Made by a program: the position numbers and the translations under genes. Shown here one piece after another: positions 44,026 to 58,072 of a stretch of DNA of 64,000 nt. Origin of the DNA: Blasia pusilla (lineage: Eukaryota; Marchantiophyta; Marchantiopsida; Blasiales); the NCBI GenBank assembly GCA_050084515.1, contig CM114273.1:36394001-36458000 (forward strand), in the 5' to 3' direction. The notes below the pieces were generated by a model. It did no database searches. It had not been told where the DNA came from and saw nothing but the letters and a program-made list of their open reading frames with translations. Position 1 is the stretch's first letter. Each line of letters begins with the position of its first letter.

Positions 44026-45891
44026 GTAAGGGTTTTCACGTCCAGTAACTTTCTTGAGTCGTCCTTCTCTCCTCTCCCTAAAACCCTGTCGTGATCACTT
44101 CCGGGTGTCAAGCATTCAAGTGGTAACAATCAGGGTGCTTCACGATGAATATTCATTTGTAAGGGCACCCAGCAGCTACAGTTACCTTGCAATGATACGT
44201 CAGTGATGCATTCTTTTAAATGTATCTTAAGTTATCCGTCAGACTCATAGTTCTGCTCTACAATTTCAGTACTATTGGCTTGCTTGCATTTGTGGTATCT
44301 TGCTTCTTCCAAGATGTTGTCAGGGAAATTTTCCTACTAAGAATCTAAGAATTGACAGGATCCATCTGACCAAGTTTAGAAGTCCATTCGATGTACGTTT
44401 GGAGGTTCAAGCTCAACCAGGAAACATCTCCAGTACAAATTTTGTTCAGGATGTATTTGTGCAACAGATGTCCGAGCTTGAAGTCCACTAGATGTGAACA
44501 GACCACTCCTTAGGATTAGTAGAGTCGCCTGCGGATAAATTTCCTTCTGTTTTCTAGAGCAAACCACCAGCATATGGGATACTTTCCCTATCTCACAATC
44601 GCTCGAGATGCAGCTTATTCTGGACATGGACTGTCCTTGGGAGTTGGATTCTTTACAGCTTATGATATGTAGAAGGAATTGCAGTACTCTAGCATTTCTA
44701 TTGGCGGATGGAATTTCTCTGCTTCGCAACTGATTAACACACTTTGAGCGATTGGCAAGACATAGGCATGTATAAAACAATGAATGGAGAGGGTTTTAAT
44801 TTATGTGGACAATTTTTCCCAGCCGTTATTTTTACACTACCCTCAGAGTACACTCCCTCTGTAAAATTAAATCAGCAAAAGTGGATATCAGAAATTCAGA
44901 GTCATAATTAAGATGCAACATGGACCTTTCTTGGTAAAGGTTTCAGGTGAAACCTTCTGAGTGAAAGGCCCAGATTTTGGTCTCTAGGGTGTGCTTAGGC
45001 ACAAGGAATCCAATAACAGCCATGGCAATTCGAAGATTAGGTAGCCATATCGTCGAACTAAAGAAGTGTCGGCAAGTGAACCATTGGAATTCATCCCAGA
45101 CGAAATGATCAGGTGGGGCCCCGTCTGAAGCACGAACCCTGAGAGACCAATGCCCAGCCCATTGGAAGAGAAGATTGGAAGAGAAGATTCATAATGGAAG
45201 CAGTCATTAGAAGTAATGTCAGCAACATAAAATTGGTGATGTGCAGGGCCGTCCAACCGTGAGGGATCACTGTTCACACAAGGAAAACTGGAACTTCTCA
45301 GTAAATATGGAAACTGTAGATGATTCTGAGGCCTACGCGTCAAATCACATATCAGAGATTATCAGTGAAACACATAGTGTGCCTTTTGTTACCAAGCCAA
45401 ATACAGAAGTATGGAACGTTCAGTTCCATACTTTTCCATGAGTGGGAAAAGTATGGAAATACAAACATCATTCTTCAAATTCGTTGAGTAGAAATTTCGA
45501 ATGTGGATTTAAGGGCATTTTATTATTCGAAACATTTCAGAGATAGTCTCTTTGACACTGGCCAGATATATAGTTGATTCCCCACTGGGATGGATGCCGA
45601 TTGGACCCAAAAGAAGCAATTTGGGAGTTTGTGATTTACAAAACCTGTCGATAGCTCAACACCCACAATCACTACAAAGTTGTGTGCCGTAGGCTCCTCT
45701 TTCACACCACACCCCCTCCATCCACTTCCATACTCAGAGCTGACGGGATCCTTTCTTTTGACTTCTAAACCACTATGTTCTGTCAAAATTGCATATTATC
45801 TTTCACTAAGTTTATAGCCTACATTCTAAGTTTTCCGGAGTCTTTATGTTAACCATCTATGATGACTTTTAGGCAACCACATGCTAACAAT
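44026..45891. other. Convergent intergenic region between IPK1 and HSP90
   Basis: Expected to hold the last IPK1 exon, both 3' UTRs and intergenic DNA. A 63-codon frame at 44300-44491 follows a plausible acceptor but has no family resemblance. Nothing else was recognised. Confidence 0.45.
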
Positions 45892-48800
45892 CTATGATGA
45901 TTTCCAAGGATCACCCTCTGTTCTCACTTCCGAAGCCTCCACAACCTCGACATCTGCATCTACACTTCCTGCCACTTCAGTGCTTCCCACTGGTTCGGCC
46001 TCCTCAACCTGGCTGGTAGCTCCTTGTCCCTTGCCAGAAAGAGCCATGGCCATGATCTCATAGACTCGTCCTCCAAATTCGGCTGGGTTCTCAGGCTGCA
46101 GCAAGCCAAGACGAGAAATTTAGTACACTTAAGATGATATTTTCTTACAAGAGGAGAGGAGTGCATGCCAGAGACAAGACATTTCCAATCTTGAGAAGCC
46201 TGTAGAATTCAGGGGTGTTGGTATCTACAGCAAGGCCTACACTCAGTAAGCCTCATCCTTGAAAGTTCACATGTCACAGTTGTAAGGATGTTGTTTACTT
46301 ACGCTGAATCCACTGGCAAGAAGTGCTGTGTCGTACAGAAGTTCAACCATTTTCTGTGCTCGGGGGCTGCGAGGTGTATCTTTGCAGGCAAACTATGCAA
46401 AGGCAACAGAAATTTTAGTTTCACACTTGTTTTGTGGTCTACGCAGATCCACACAGAAACAGGAAATCCCTTAAGGCACACACTGCACTTTGAAGATAAA
46501 TCAATAAACACCCCCCAAGCAGTACTTCCGCTTCAAGAAGGGGGGAAAACCTCCATGTCTTTAACATCCCTTATACAATAAAATCGAAATGGTGTGCATC
46601 ACTGGACTAGTCTAATTGTCACTCACCAATCAAGTCTAATCAACTGTAAGTAAACCACATAATATCATTACACAAGACATCATCACTCAGAGGTAACTTT
46701 TACATAAGAGAACTCACATTCAAATCCTGCACAATAGGGTGGTTGGGATTAATTTCGAGGACCCTTCTTCCCCTCATAAACTCTAGCTGTGAATTGTCAC
46801 CCAACGTTTGAGCCTTCATGATCCTGAACGTCCAAGTTGATTAATACCAACCGTTAATCATCTTGTGCCCAGAAAAGATTACAAAACTCTCGCAGAAGAA
46901 GTATTTCTGTACATTTCCACCTTCTGAGATTTTGGCATACATTTCAGCTAGCACAATCTTAGGAATAATTCCCACAAGATTTCCCATACTTACCCCAAGC
47001 AAACAAATGTTGATTTTAGAAGGGAGACATACCTTTCCATGTTTGCAGACCAGCCAAATTTTCCGGAAACCAGAACGCACGGAGAAGTGCTGATACGATT
47101 TGAAATCTTCACTTTGGCAACCTTGTCACCTAGAAGCTGCTTCATCCAGTCACATAACAAACGAAACTCTTGTTCTGCCTCTTTCTCTTTTTCCTTATCT
47201 TCAGCTCCTGCATCATAATTATTCATTTCAACTCTACTTAGATACTCAGGTATGACATCAAAATCACCTCCTGAACTCCATCATTATTGCTCCAATTAAG
47301 CGCAACAAAGCTCGAGGTATTGGGTTGAAACGTTAGAACATGTCAAATCCAGAGTACAGACATAGACCTAGGGTCATACTCCATACCAAGGTCAAGATCT
47401 TCCTTGCTGATGTCAACAAACTTCTTGTCCTTGTACGATGCAAGATTGGTCATGGCAACTTCATCAATGGGTTCAACCAAGAAAAGCACCTGACAGAAAA
47501 ATTATTACGAATTAGATTTCTGCAACAAAATTCCTGTGTTTAGATCCATGACCTTCTCTGGTCATGGATAAACCAGCAGGGTGGATAAACCAGGTGGTAT
47601 CAAGCCTTTGGTTACACCAAGCTCAAAGTATTGCTCGCTGAGACCCCACAAGTCCCATCGAATAACGACCACCACAACACTGTTACAAAAAGGACCAACA
47701 ATCTAACCTCCAGGGATGGCAGAAAATATTTATAGCAGCCAATTAATCAAATGATGTCATATCTTCAAACTCAGCTCTACATCAACAATCTATGCCACTT
47801 AAAGTCATGCCCTTACCTCCAGATCTCTCTTTGATAGCTCTTCCAGGAACGGAGCACTCTTGGCACTTTTGATGGTATCTGCTGCCAAGTAGTATATGGC
47901 ATTCTGATCTTCTTTCATCCTCTCGACGTAGTCATCCAGAGTCATCAAGTCTTCCTCACACTTTGAGGAATAGAATCGCAGAAGTGGGGCAAGCCTCTTG
48001 TGATTTGCTGAGTCCTCAATACAGCCCAATTTGATGTTCTTTCCAAAATTTGTCCAGAAGTTCTTGTAGTCCTGCAGAAGCTCCACCCTCCATATTTACA
48101 CTTCAAGCATATCCAGTCCCAAAGCAAAATTCAACGATCTCCAATGTAAATTAAAAGTTATTTAAGCTGGAAGATTTGCTCACCTCCTTGTTTTCTCGCT
48201 TGGCAATGTCCTCTATCATATCGAAAGTCTTCCTCACAAGTCGCTTCTTCATGATGCGCACCTGTAAGTAACCACATTTCCTCCACTTGAGTTGAAGTCT
48301 GAAGGGCCTTACATTACAATTCTTGAAGCAAAATTGACCGGCAATCCTGGATCATGATTTGTAACAATGCAACCATTTGAGGAAGGATAAAGAAACTTAC
48401 AATACGACTTTCTTGTAAGATCTCTCGGGAAACATTGAGAGGGAGATCATTTGAATCAACCACTCCTTTCACGAAGCTCAAGTATCGAGGAAACTGCAAG
48501 CAAAGCCTACAGAGGTGAGAACACTATCTTTAAGAAAAAGCACTCATTTTCACACAAAAAAACTCTGAGTTCCACATTGTGTATTTTGGAAGCTCACTTG
48601 CATAGCTCATAGGGTCACGAACATCTGCCAAAAGCTTACGCAAGATTTTGCTGAAAGCTGAATATACCTATCAGATAGGTGTCATGGCGGAAAATAGGAT
48701 TTGTAGACAGAGAAAGGTTTAGTATAACCCACTGGACAAGCATTATTACAAACTAGAAGTTTCTGGTTTGGTGCTTGATTTAGTATACTATGCTGGACAG

Positions 48801-51800
48801 GCATTGAAGACGTTCACCTAGCGCATCTACCTTCAGAAGTTTCAACAGCACTCCTCACTCAGGAATTACACCATCAATAGACTTCAAAGACAAAGGAGAT
48901 AGTAAAGCTCACCAGCTCTCCATCAAACTCATCCGAGATAAAAACTCTCTTCACGTACAATTTGATGTTTCTTGTCTTTGCGCTCAGGACATCTTCTGAA
49001 TTGTAAGGAGCCATCCCCGGGATGTAGAGTAAACTCTTGAACTCTATCTCACCCTGCAATCCAAGCGAAGGTCATCATAAGCATAGGCGTGTCACAAGGA
49101 TACCAAGGGTGTAGAAAAGAGACATCATGCAATCCAAGCTCATCTTACCACAGAATTCTGGCTGTGACCAAGGGGCTGAGCACATTTTTTGAGACGAACA
49201 ATGGTACTTACTTCCGTTGTGAAGTGACTGTAAGCCATAGGATCAATGAACTCTTGAAATGTACTTTTGAAGAAACCATTGTAGTCTTCCTTTACAACTT
49301 CCTTGGGAGATCTCAACTGAAAAGACAGAATTACAATAAAAAATCAATTATCAAACACCATATTACTACAGGAACTGTAGATTAAGTCATCTGCAGTTGC
49401 AGCTACTATTTATAAATCACTTCTACTGTCTTCATCTAGCATAACGTACCAAAACTTCAATACACAAATTCCACCCAAACTTACCCAAATTGGCTTGGTC
49501 TCATTTGTAAGCTCCCAGTCAAAATACTTTTCAGTGATTGTCTTTGTTTTCTTCTGCATAACATTTACAGTGTTTCAGAAAACCACTCCCAAAGACAGAG
49601 ACCAGTATGAGAAACCATGATTTCACTGAGATTTAAGATTGCATAGTAGAGTATCATGGTGTTAACCTCCGCGACCTCTCCCTCTGCAGGGGCTTCCTCT
49701 TCTCCTTCTTCTTCCACCTGCACATTAGAACTCCGTCAGAAAAAAATCCCAAAAGAAACAATCTGAAGTATGCTATACTCATTATCTCATGCCCCAAAAA
49801 TGAGGAAAAAAGAAGTGTACTACCTCCTTGGACCTGGTCTTCTCCTGGTACGTGTAGATGGGGAAAGAGATAAACTGGGAGTAGTTCTTCACAAGATTTT
49901 GGATCCTGACTGTATCAGAGTACTCGTCCTTAGCATCGGTCTGCAACAAAACCAATGCAAATTACAAATTAAAGCAAAATTGGTCAACTGCAATTGGGTG
50001 GAAGTTCAACCTTCCATCAAATTTCACGCTTCATAGTTGACACAAAATAAATAGTGTTGTGGTAGTTTGTGGTTACTATCCTGAGTAGAAAAAGCTAATC
50101 AGTGGAAAAGTATGCAAGGCGAATAGTTTGAGACAGAAACAGCATATGCCAGCACCTTCAGGTACAGGGTTATGGATGTTCCCCTGGGAATTGCCTTCTC
50201 AGCATCAGTCTCCTCCCGTATGGTGTAGACACTAGTGTCTGCTTCTCCCTCCCACACATATTGCCGATCCGACTTTGCACTCTTAGTAGAGACAACTACC
50301 TGTCGTAGTGTGAAGGCAACCAGACAACTGGATATCAAAAAACGAAGTCACTCTGATTCCCAGATCTGCTTGCACCATAGGTCGGATCAGATTGTGTGAG
50401 CACTGCGTTCTATAACTATCGCAGTAACAAAGTTTCATAAAACAGAAGTTGATCACCTCAAGAGGAAACACTTCAACTATCTAGATTGGAGACAGAATCA
50501 TCCTCCAACACATGTAAACCAGAAACCACCTTCCATAGAAACAAATTTCAATGATTGTAGAAGCTGACGCATACCATCCATTTTATCAAGCTCTCTCATG
50601 GACAGAGAGTTACCACACGGAATGGCAAATGGAAAAACAGCTGGCAGATTTAAAGATACATCCTCAGAGTCCCAATCAATTAACAGGGTTCCCACCTTGT
50701 CTGCAACTAAGAATGCAGAGTAAAAGCCAACACCGAACTGCCCAATCAAGTTATTATCGGAAGTGGTGTTTTCCTCCTTATCCTGCATGCTTATCCCAAC
50801 ACATCATCAGCTGCCATTAAACAATTGGTAGAGGGCAGAGCAATTAGAACTGAAGAACAAGGCAAAAAAGCCAGAAAGTAAGATCTGATCTGGTTAATAT
50901 TTCATAGTTGAACCTCCTTGGAGAAGAGAGAGTTCACAGTAGTAGTGACTGATATTCATGAAATCTAGTGCACTTGGGCCTATCCACATCCTGACGGACA
51001 CCCAAATGAGTACCTGATCAAAGGACTACAGAAACCACAAATAATGAGAATTACAACTACTACTACCTTCATTGCTTTGAGAAACTTGGCAGTTCCACTT
51101 TCGGCAATAGTTCCCAAACTCTGAACCAGCTCATCTCGGGTCATACCGATTCCAGAATCCCTGAAATAACAAAAAAGAGTTCAGAGGGCAACAAGAAACA
51201 CTCCAGGGGTCTGTAACTTGGTTTGGGAAAGGAAAGGGCTCAACATGATGAAAACAAGGGTACCTCTTCCAGAATCAATGAATTGATATGAGAGAGAAGA
51301 CCAGGTAAGATAAGTAAATTGAAGACCCACATGGTTTAAACCCTCAGCCCTGACTTTAATTTTTAAGTCCAAAGTTTCTGACGTGGGTCTCCCCTTCCAA
51401 CACCTCTGCAAGATACTTTTGATAGAAAAGCGACTAGACGACCTCACCAACAGACAACCATGCCCAAAATTTGACATAAGATAATCCGAAGTGGGCAGTC
51501 CGATAATGTTCTGCTTACTGGCTGAGCTACATTATGCTTGAGCCTCATACAAGGTTAGGCTTTAAGTACCAAAGTAGACACGACAATCCACGCACATGCT
51601 ATTTCTGCAATTACATTAGATGTAGACATTACTAATAAATCTCCCAGGCTCCGGTTGGAATACTGACGTGATGGTGATAGTGCCATTCTCAGCATCGGTT
51701 TGAATACGAATCTCCAAGTTAGGATTTGCTTCGAGGAGCTCTGGATTCACGACGCTCAGAAACCGCAACTTATCAAGGGCATCACTGGCATTGCTGACGA

Positions 51801-53031
51801 GTTCTCTGAGGAAGACCTCTTTGTGGCTGTACAGACTGTGTACGATCAAGTCCAATAGCCGACTAACCTGTGTTCCATATGTCGTGTAAAATCAAACATG
51901 ACAATGAGACAGCGATAATAACAATGAGAAGGTTTACAAAGCTAGTCAGCAGCAATGTCCAGACGCAAGTTTTGGAAGCAACGGTTCACTTCTGAATTTC
52001 TAGCGGCTAGGGTCTCCTTACACCCGAAATACAGACATGCCATGTGCCAGGCCTGAGCGCAATCAGAATTTAGGGCGGACCTAGCAGACTGAAGTGACAA
52101 ACTAAACAGCAGAACAGTCTTCAGTCTACCGATTTTAGGTCAAGCAAGAAATGGGAATATCAGGGAACAGATCACTTCGGAAAGACCGCAGTACAAACAA
52201 AAATTTGCGAGTGGAAAGCAGAAAATACCTCAGCTTGGTACTCAAATTTCTCAACTGGGGCAGATGATTCCTTCTCTACGACGGTTGCCTCACACCTGAC
52301 ATTGATGCCATTCCCTACAGACCTGCCCAGGTACCTCGCTCGCTGGCGGGTAGAGAACAGACACTCTAATCCTGAATTGGCACCGTTGAGGGACCTCACC
52401 GAGCTCAAAGCCCAGCGTCTGCCGGCAAGAGAGGTGAGGCCAGACCTTTCGTTGTGGGACCCGCTGGGACGAACGTGGCCCGACGGTGCAACATGTTGCT
52501 GCAAGCAGAACCCATTGAGAGATGATAAAAATTAGTGATAACTGGGAAGCGGAAACCTGCTACTTCAGTTCTGCGCTAGGTCTAGGAGACAGCAGCCGAA
52601 ATATGCCTCGAAAAGCGCTGACCCTTATAATACACTACTACAGCCAGGCAACGACTGGCAGAAATGCATACGAGAACACTTCCAGGGTGTACGCAAGACT
52701 TAAGCAAGGAGGCCAGCAGGTGTCGAAATCACGTCAGAAGAGGAGCAGAACTCGCGAATGCAGCCCCTCCAGCAATTAACGAAGAATCTAGCGACCCGCA
52801 TCGCAATGCGACCAGCGACGCAGAGGAATAGACCTAAAACCATAAACCTCAGGAGACGGGCGAGCAGAAGATTCGCAAGACCGCATCCAGACGGAGCGCC
52901 ACAAGCAAAACCCAGCGAGAGAAGAGACGCCAAACCTTGTGAGAGAATTCACAGCCAGAAACCGGAGCGCTCGGCGCGGCCGCGGCAAGACCACGCACGG
53001 CGGCGAGCGTCGCAGCGGGTGCCATCGCCAT
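45892..53031 (-). CDS. HSP90C: Plastid HSP90 chaperone (HSP90.5/HSP90C type), 19 exons
   Basis: ATP-dependent chaperone of the plastid stroma. Exons (high to low): 53031-52936, 52498-52229, 51867-51668, 51160-51067, 50782-50696, 50299-50156, 49940-49824, 49717-49667, 49553-49485, 49316-49212, 49053-48913, 48493-48401, 48261-48184, 48071-47817, 47489-47387, 47207-47033, 46823-46718, 46392-46303 and 46095-45892. Phases agree and give about 825 residues. Residues 1 to about 100 are Ala/Ser/Arg-rich, a transit peptide. The ATPase domain starts [19 protein letters not shown], with DSGIGM and [11 protein letters not shown] following. The middle domain has [20 protein letters not shown], and the C-domain has [17 protein letters not shown]. 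The end DPWKSS lacks MEEVD and KDEL, as expected for plastid members. An in-frame upstream ATG at 53094 is an alternative start. Confidence 0.95.
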
Positions 53032-53590
53032 GGAGTGCGGCAGCAAAGAGCGAGAGAGGAGCACTCTCCTGAACGATTCCACGGCGAGCAGCATACAATC
53101 CGCAATCCTTACTCCAGCCCTCGGCGATTTCCCTCGAGCGGCTCGTACCTGCGAACCTTATCCGCTCGCGGACGCTCGACGTGGCCGGCGGTGCAAAACC
53201 CTCGAGAGATTTCCAGACGGATTGCTTCGCCTCTGCCCTCCCTCTGTTCTATGCTCCCTGCCCTCTCTTCCTCCCCTGCCTCGCGCTGCTCCGCAGATTC
53301 TCTTCTCCCCTCCTCCTTCCTGAGTCCGGCTTGTCCAGGGTTTGGGAACCTACTAGAAGGAACTGGAGAAGTTGACGTTGACGGGTTGACGCGACCGCCA
53401 AGTGCTAGCCCCCGTGTCATGTGCACTTCCCGTCGGAGGAGGAACGGGATCAACGGCTCACTGGCGTCAGGCTTGGGCCTTGGGGGCTACGTCCGGGGCG
53501 TTTTATTCCTCGGCACGGGACCTATCCCTGTGTTCGCCCAGTTTTCGCACTACTTCCGGGCCTCCGGCCGGCTACTTGGACACTAAATAA
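53032..53590 (-). promoter_or_regulatory. HSP90 upstream region, GC-rich
   Basis: GC-rich sequence with mirrored open frames on both strands (for example 52939-53586 plus and 53453-53109 minus), none with a recognisable domain. Its position suggests the 5' UTR and promoter of the plastid HSP90 gene. I did not find a convincing heat-shock element cluster by eye. Confidence 0.45.
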
Positions 53591-55751
53591 AAATAAATAA
53601 ATGAATAAAAATTTTGATAGAAATTTTGATTACAAATCCATTCGATACAAAAGAGGACATAGAGAGCCAAAAACCAGCGGGCCAAAACTAATCTGAAGTC
53701 CAAACTCACCAACAGTAATATCAGCAACACTTAGACAGAGCAATATAAATAAAGAGACCATTTATTTTCAGTGCGATATTTAAGATGATTTAGAAACGGG
53801 AATTCCTATTTCGGAACTAGTATGGTATTTACGGGCAATTCAGAAATGGGAATTCTTACTTCGGCCCCAAAAAGGTGGGCCTTATTATTAAAAAATATTA
53901 TTTGAATTTATGGGTTAATTCTATAATACAAAGAAGAGAATGTAGCTATATTACATAGGTGCCGTTAAAAACACATAGAAAGGAAAGGGACCCGTAGTAT
54001 ACAAAGAGTGTTGCATATAGATTTCAATTTCAATGTCGTGAACTAATCTTCAATACAAACCCGGGAGATATTATACTACAAAGGAGATGAATGCAATAGT
54101 GTGGAACGAGATATTACTTCTGATGTAGATTGAAGAGACACTATACCAATACAACGGATATTAAAACAGACTTTGGATACATAGAGTTGCATGGATGTGT
54201 TGGTTTCCCGCTACAAATTGAGGAGACACTATATTACAAAAGAGATGAATACAATAGTGTGCAACTAGATATTATTTCCCATTGAGGAGACACTATATTA
54301 ATACAATGGGAGAGCAAGAGACATTAGGGCCATTCAAATCCGGGCTACGGTGAAGTTTGGACCCCCTTAGATGCATGGGTTGCGGCAAATTCCCTTTTGA
54401 AGAAGGAGGCACCTATTTTGATCACATGTCTCTCCAAATTTTGGTATCTGTTTATAAATCTACGTTCAAAAGAAGCAACCCCGAAAGTGGTTTCTTTAGA
54501 ATGATATTAGTTTTTTTTTAAATTGTTAATATTAATCAAAGTCCAGTCGTGTAGAATCAACGACCATTTCTATCCTACCCGAACTTCTTCTTGGTGGGGG
54601 AGAATTGAGTAGCCCTATTATAGGGATGTGGTGGCTTTTGGCTCAACCGGAAAATATACTACACAACAAAGGAAATTAAATAGTCTTTAATACGTAATAC
54701 CCACGGTACGTACAAAGTGAGATTGTTCTATAATTTTATTGGGCCACGTCATGGGATTCATGTGTTGGATCATTATGTGCGATTGCACACAATATGGTGT
54801 TGTGCACTCACTGTAGAGGGTACCGTAAATTAAGGGCTCTAAGTTGGGGTCGTAAATCTTTTTAATTGAACTTTTATCAACATTTGAAGTTATGGAATAA
54901 ATTACAAAATCAATTTTTTATTGGACTTTTAAAAAATATAGACTTGCTTCTTCTTGTCCATTATTTATGTGTCCATAGGCAACCTTTATTATTGTATGCA
55001 TCCAAACTACTCATAATGTATATCTTTCCATCAGATGTAAAGATCCCTATACACATATATCAAAGAAAGCAAATAAAGAAAATACTATTTCTAATCAATA
55101 TTGGATACATCATCAAAGCATCAACTCTAGTGAAGCAAGTGAGAATCTAACATCCTACCAAATCCTACTGTGACCATGATTGTAGATATAGGTCATCTAA
55201 TTGAAAGAGAAAAATAAGGAGTCGAAGGGAAACTTCATCATGGTGCAATGGCATTGCAAAAAATCTCATCCCACTACTCAAGACAGAGATATTACTAAAC
55301 TTTCGATGAACTTCGTGAATTGTTGATATTGCACAAACATAATTGTATACTAATAATATTATTGTGACAACTATATTATTACGAGAATTAAAATAAGTAA
55401 GAATTCATTTATGTGGGAAGAGTTTTTAAGGTCATGAAATAGTCATACGGGATTGATGGAGTGTCTTCTTCTTTTAGAGAGTTGAGGAATTATCTTCATA
55501 TTTCAAAATAAAAATTTATCTTTTTTGTGAAAATGCACAATTTTAAGTGAGTGTGTTATGCAAGTATTCATAATAATTCAACTATTTAAGGGCCACTCAA
55601 ATCAACCCTATGAAGAATTTTGTCACTTGATTTCGAAATGTTCACTAGATAACCAAACAAAGTACATAGGGAGATGCACCAGCTCAGTTGTAAATTTTTT
55701 TTATGGCCTCCTAATAGAGTACATAATAATATTTTTTATATAGTCTTTCCT

Positions 55752-55850
<99 letters not shown>

Positions 55851-57338
55851 TGACAAGAAAATTGAAAAAAAATTGTCCTCTCTCTCTCTCTCTCTAAATT
55901 TTTTTTATGGCCTCCTAATAGAGTACATAATAATATTTTTTATATAGTCTTTCCTTCGATATATATATATATACTCTCTCTCTCAAAATTGACTTAAAAT
56001 ATATTTATGGCCCTAACTTAAAGTCCTTAACTTGCGGTTCCCTTAGAAGTGCGTGCAGAATACCATATTTTGTGCAATCACATCATAATGCTCCAGCCAA
56101 TCCTTTGAGTGACGTGGACCAATAACATTGGATGAAAAATCTCTAGGCTTAGGCTTTCCGCTCACTTGTACATTCTACATGGGTTCGTATTGAAGTGTCT
56201 TTGTAATGCCGATAGCGGTGTCGTCGTTAGACTTGATGTATATAATCCTCCCTTGAATACTCCCTTGCGTGTAATGATAGAGCGTCCGTTCTGTTATTTC
56301 GTGCCCGTATGTATTGATTACCTTTGTATGTTATAGAATGTAAGCTGATAACGCATTACGTTGCTCGGAAAAATGCTCAACCAGAATGGCCCTCAAAGGA
56401 TGTAGGCATATCACAAATTCACAATGCCATTATGATCTAGCAATCCGCATTGCATATTTGATTCCCATCAAATATCCTTCTGATAACCTACACCATAAGT
56501 TTGACTAAGGTGAAAACCAACAATCACATCAAACCAGCAATGACATGAAATCCCCTACCCTAAACCTTCTAACAACAAGTCTTAGCAAGGTGAAATCAAC
56601 AATGAGTGAAGTGACCCGCAAGGTATTAACCAACATTACAAAATCTTAGTATTCTCCATACTTAAGAAAACAAATATCAATTGGAAAGCTTCAGGTTGAG
56701 AATAAAAAGTCCAACATACCAAGTATAGGATCATTCTCAACTTACCTTTTTTGCACTTGCTTGGATAGGTTGATTGTCGGCCATGGATATGGGTTGTACC
56801 TACAAAACCAGAGAACCACCATGTATGTTACTACTAGGCAGAATTTATAGATTTCCCTAAGATATGGTCCAATTCTAAGTATGTAACTCGTGTAGAAAGA
56901 TCAGCCAATGAAGATCTTAAGATCTTTCATATCTGATCAAGCTAGGGACTAGGGACAAGAAATGCAAGGTGAAAGAGCATGTGTTCATCATGGGTAACTT
57001 TGGTGGTGTTGGCAACCGTTGAATTGATGTTCTCGATCTGTTTGTGACAACCAGCAACGCACCTAAGATCAATCTTATCATCATTGATGTACCATATGGT
57101 GAATGCAAGACCAAGCAAGTAAACTTACCTCATTTTGGATATAAGCACCCTATGCTGAAGAGCTAAACTAAAGGCAGAGAAACTTAACTAAAAGATGTCA
57201 ACAAAAGAAGTTAAACATTGTGAAGATAAGGCACAACCTCATTATTTGGTGGGGATGCATTGGTGTCAAAAAGGACCCCGAGGTAATTTCTCAAGGAAAC
57301 TTGCCTCGTAGGACCCGGTCCCATGTGGCGGAGGTTGT
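53591..57338. other. AT-rich intergenic DNA
   Basis: No gene recognised. It holds a diverged tandem repeat at about 54.06-54.32 kb (two units sharing GAGATGAATRCAATAGTGTG and GAGACACTATA) and the microsatellite block below. A short frame near 56.9-57.1 kb could not be assigned to any family. Confidence 0.5.
55757..55972. repeat. AT/CT microsatellites with a flanking duplication
   Basis: A run of about 45 AT dinucleotides (55757-55847) is followed by a CT run (about 55878-55896). The roughly 75-bp sequence before the AT run (from TTTTTTTATGGCCTCCTAAT to CCTTCGATATA) is then repeated almost exactly, followed by a shorter AT run and another CT run. Confidence 0.85.
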
Positions 57339-57856
57339 TGTCGTGCGCATACATATCGCTACACAACATACATCGCTGGTCACATCTACACCACACAACA
57401 CTGATCTTCCCCACACACGGGTTGATCCACACATGTACAAAAATAAACTCATATATATACATGGAGATCACACAACTCGAAAGGGGGGAGTTAAGGCCTA
57501 TCTCACACACATACAAGAGAGGTGCTCCAACGGCCCAACATGAGAAATATGGCTTAGGAAAGACATCTTCCTCTCTTATATAGGGTTGGGAAGAGCCAAA
57601 AGGCTCTTCCCATAAAAATAGCCATCCCCTTGGTAACCTGCGCGCACAGGTTACCAAGGGCGGGTGACCTGGTCAACAAGTCACCCGACTGTGAAAGACC
57701 TCAACAGAAAAGTTGACAGAAACAACGTTCTTGACACAATGGACCTATCCTCAACCTCATCCGATACCGTGGGACAAAGTTACACACAAGATAGTCCGCT
57801 GGATCCTATGCCCTATCCACGATAGATCTTGGCCTATTGGCTACTCAGATGTGACA
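57339..57856 (-). repeat. Copy 3 3' LTR
   Basis: On the minus strand it starts TGTCACATCTGAGTAGCC at 57856 and ends GCGCACGACA at 57339. It aligns with the solo LTR at 59310-59928, which has about 100 bp more near its end. The promoter hairpin GGGAAGAGCC-TTTT-GGCTCTTCCC is at 57611-57588, just upstream of TATATAAG (57582-57575). Confidence 0.85.
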
Positions 57857-57858
57857 GT

Positions 57859-57995
57859 TGTCGTGCGCATACATATCGCTACACAACATACATCGCTGGT
57901 CACATCTACACCACACAACACCAATCTTCCCCACACACGGGTCAATCCACACATGTACAAAAATCAACTCATACATATTCATGGACATCACACAA
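57859..57995 (-). repeat. Pre-LTR copy of the LTR's own end segment (copy 3)
   Basis: A 137-bp sequence from TTGTGTGATGTCCATG to GCGCACGACA lies between the purine tract and the LTR start. It is repeated with few changes as the last part of the LTR (57476-57339) and of the solo LTR. Confidence 0.85.
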
Positions 57996-58006
57996 CCGCC
58001 CCTCTA
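57996..58006 (-). other. Polypurine tract of copy 3
   Basis: The minus strand reads TAGAGGGGCGG. It precedes the pre-LTR segment and so lies about 140 bp from the LTR start. Confidence 0.6.
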
Positions 58007-58072
58007 GCTAGCAGTTGGATCCCCCCAACTCCACATAGAAAATATCATATCTCTTTGATATGACCTACTACC

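Noticed and set aside
46170-46245. Possible HSP90 exon between exons 18 and 19
   Set aside because: [16 protein letters not shown] can be read, but plastid HSP90 needs no residues here and no proper donor site was found.
48600-48680. Possible extra HSP90 exon in the intron after exon 11
   Set aside because: A 20-codon-sized stretch ([12 protein letters not shown] in another frame) has splice-like ends, but in the required phase it meets a stop, and HSP90 proteins join exon 11 to exon 12 directly.
52939-53586. 215-codon plus-strand frame upstream of HSP90
   Set aside because: Antisense to the first HSP90 exon and its leader, in GC-rich DNA, with low-complexity Arg/Ser content and no domain.
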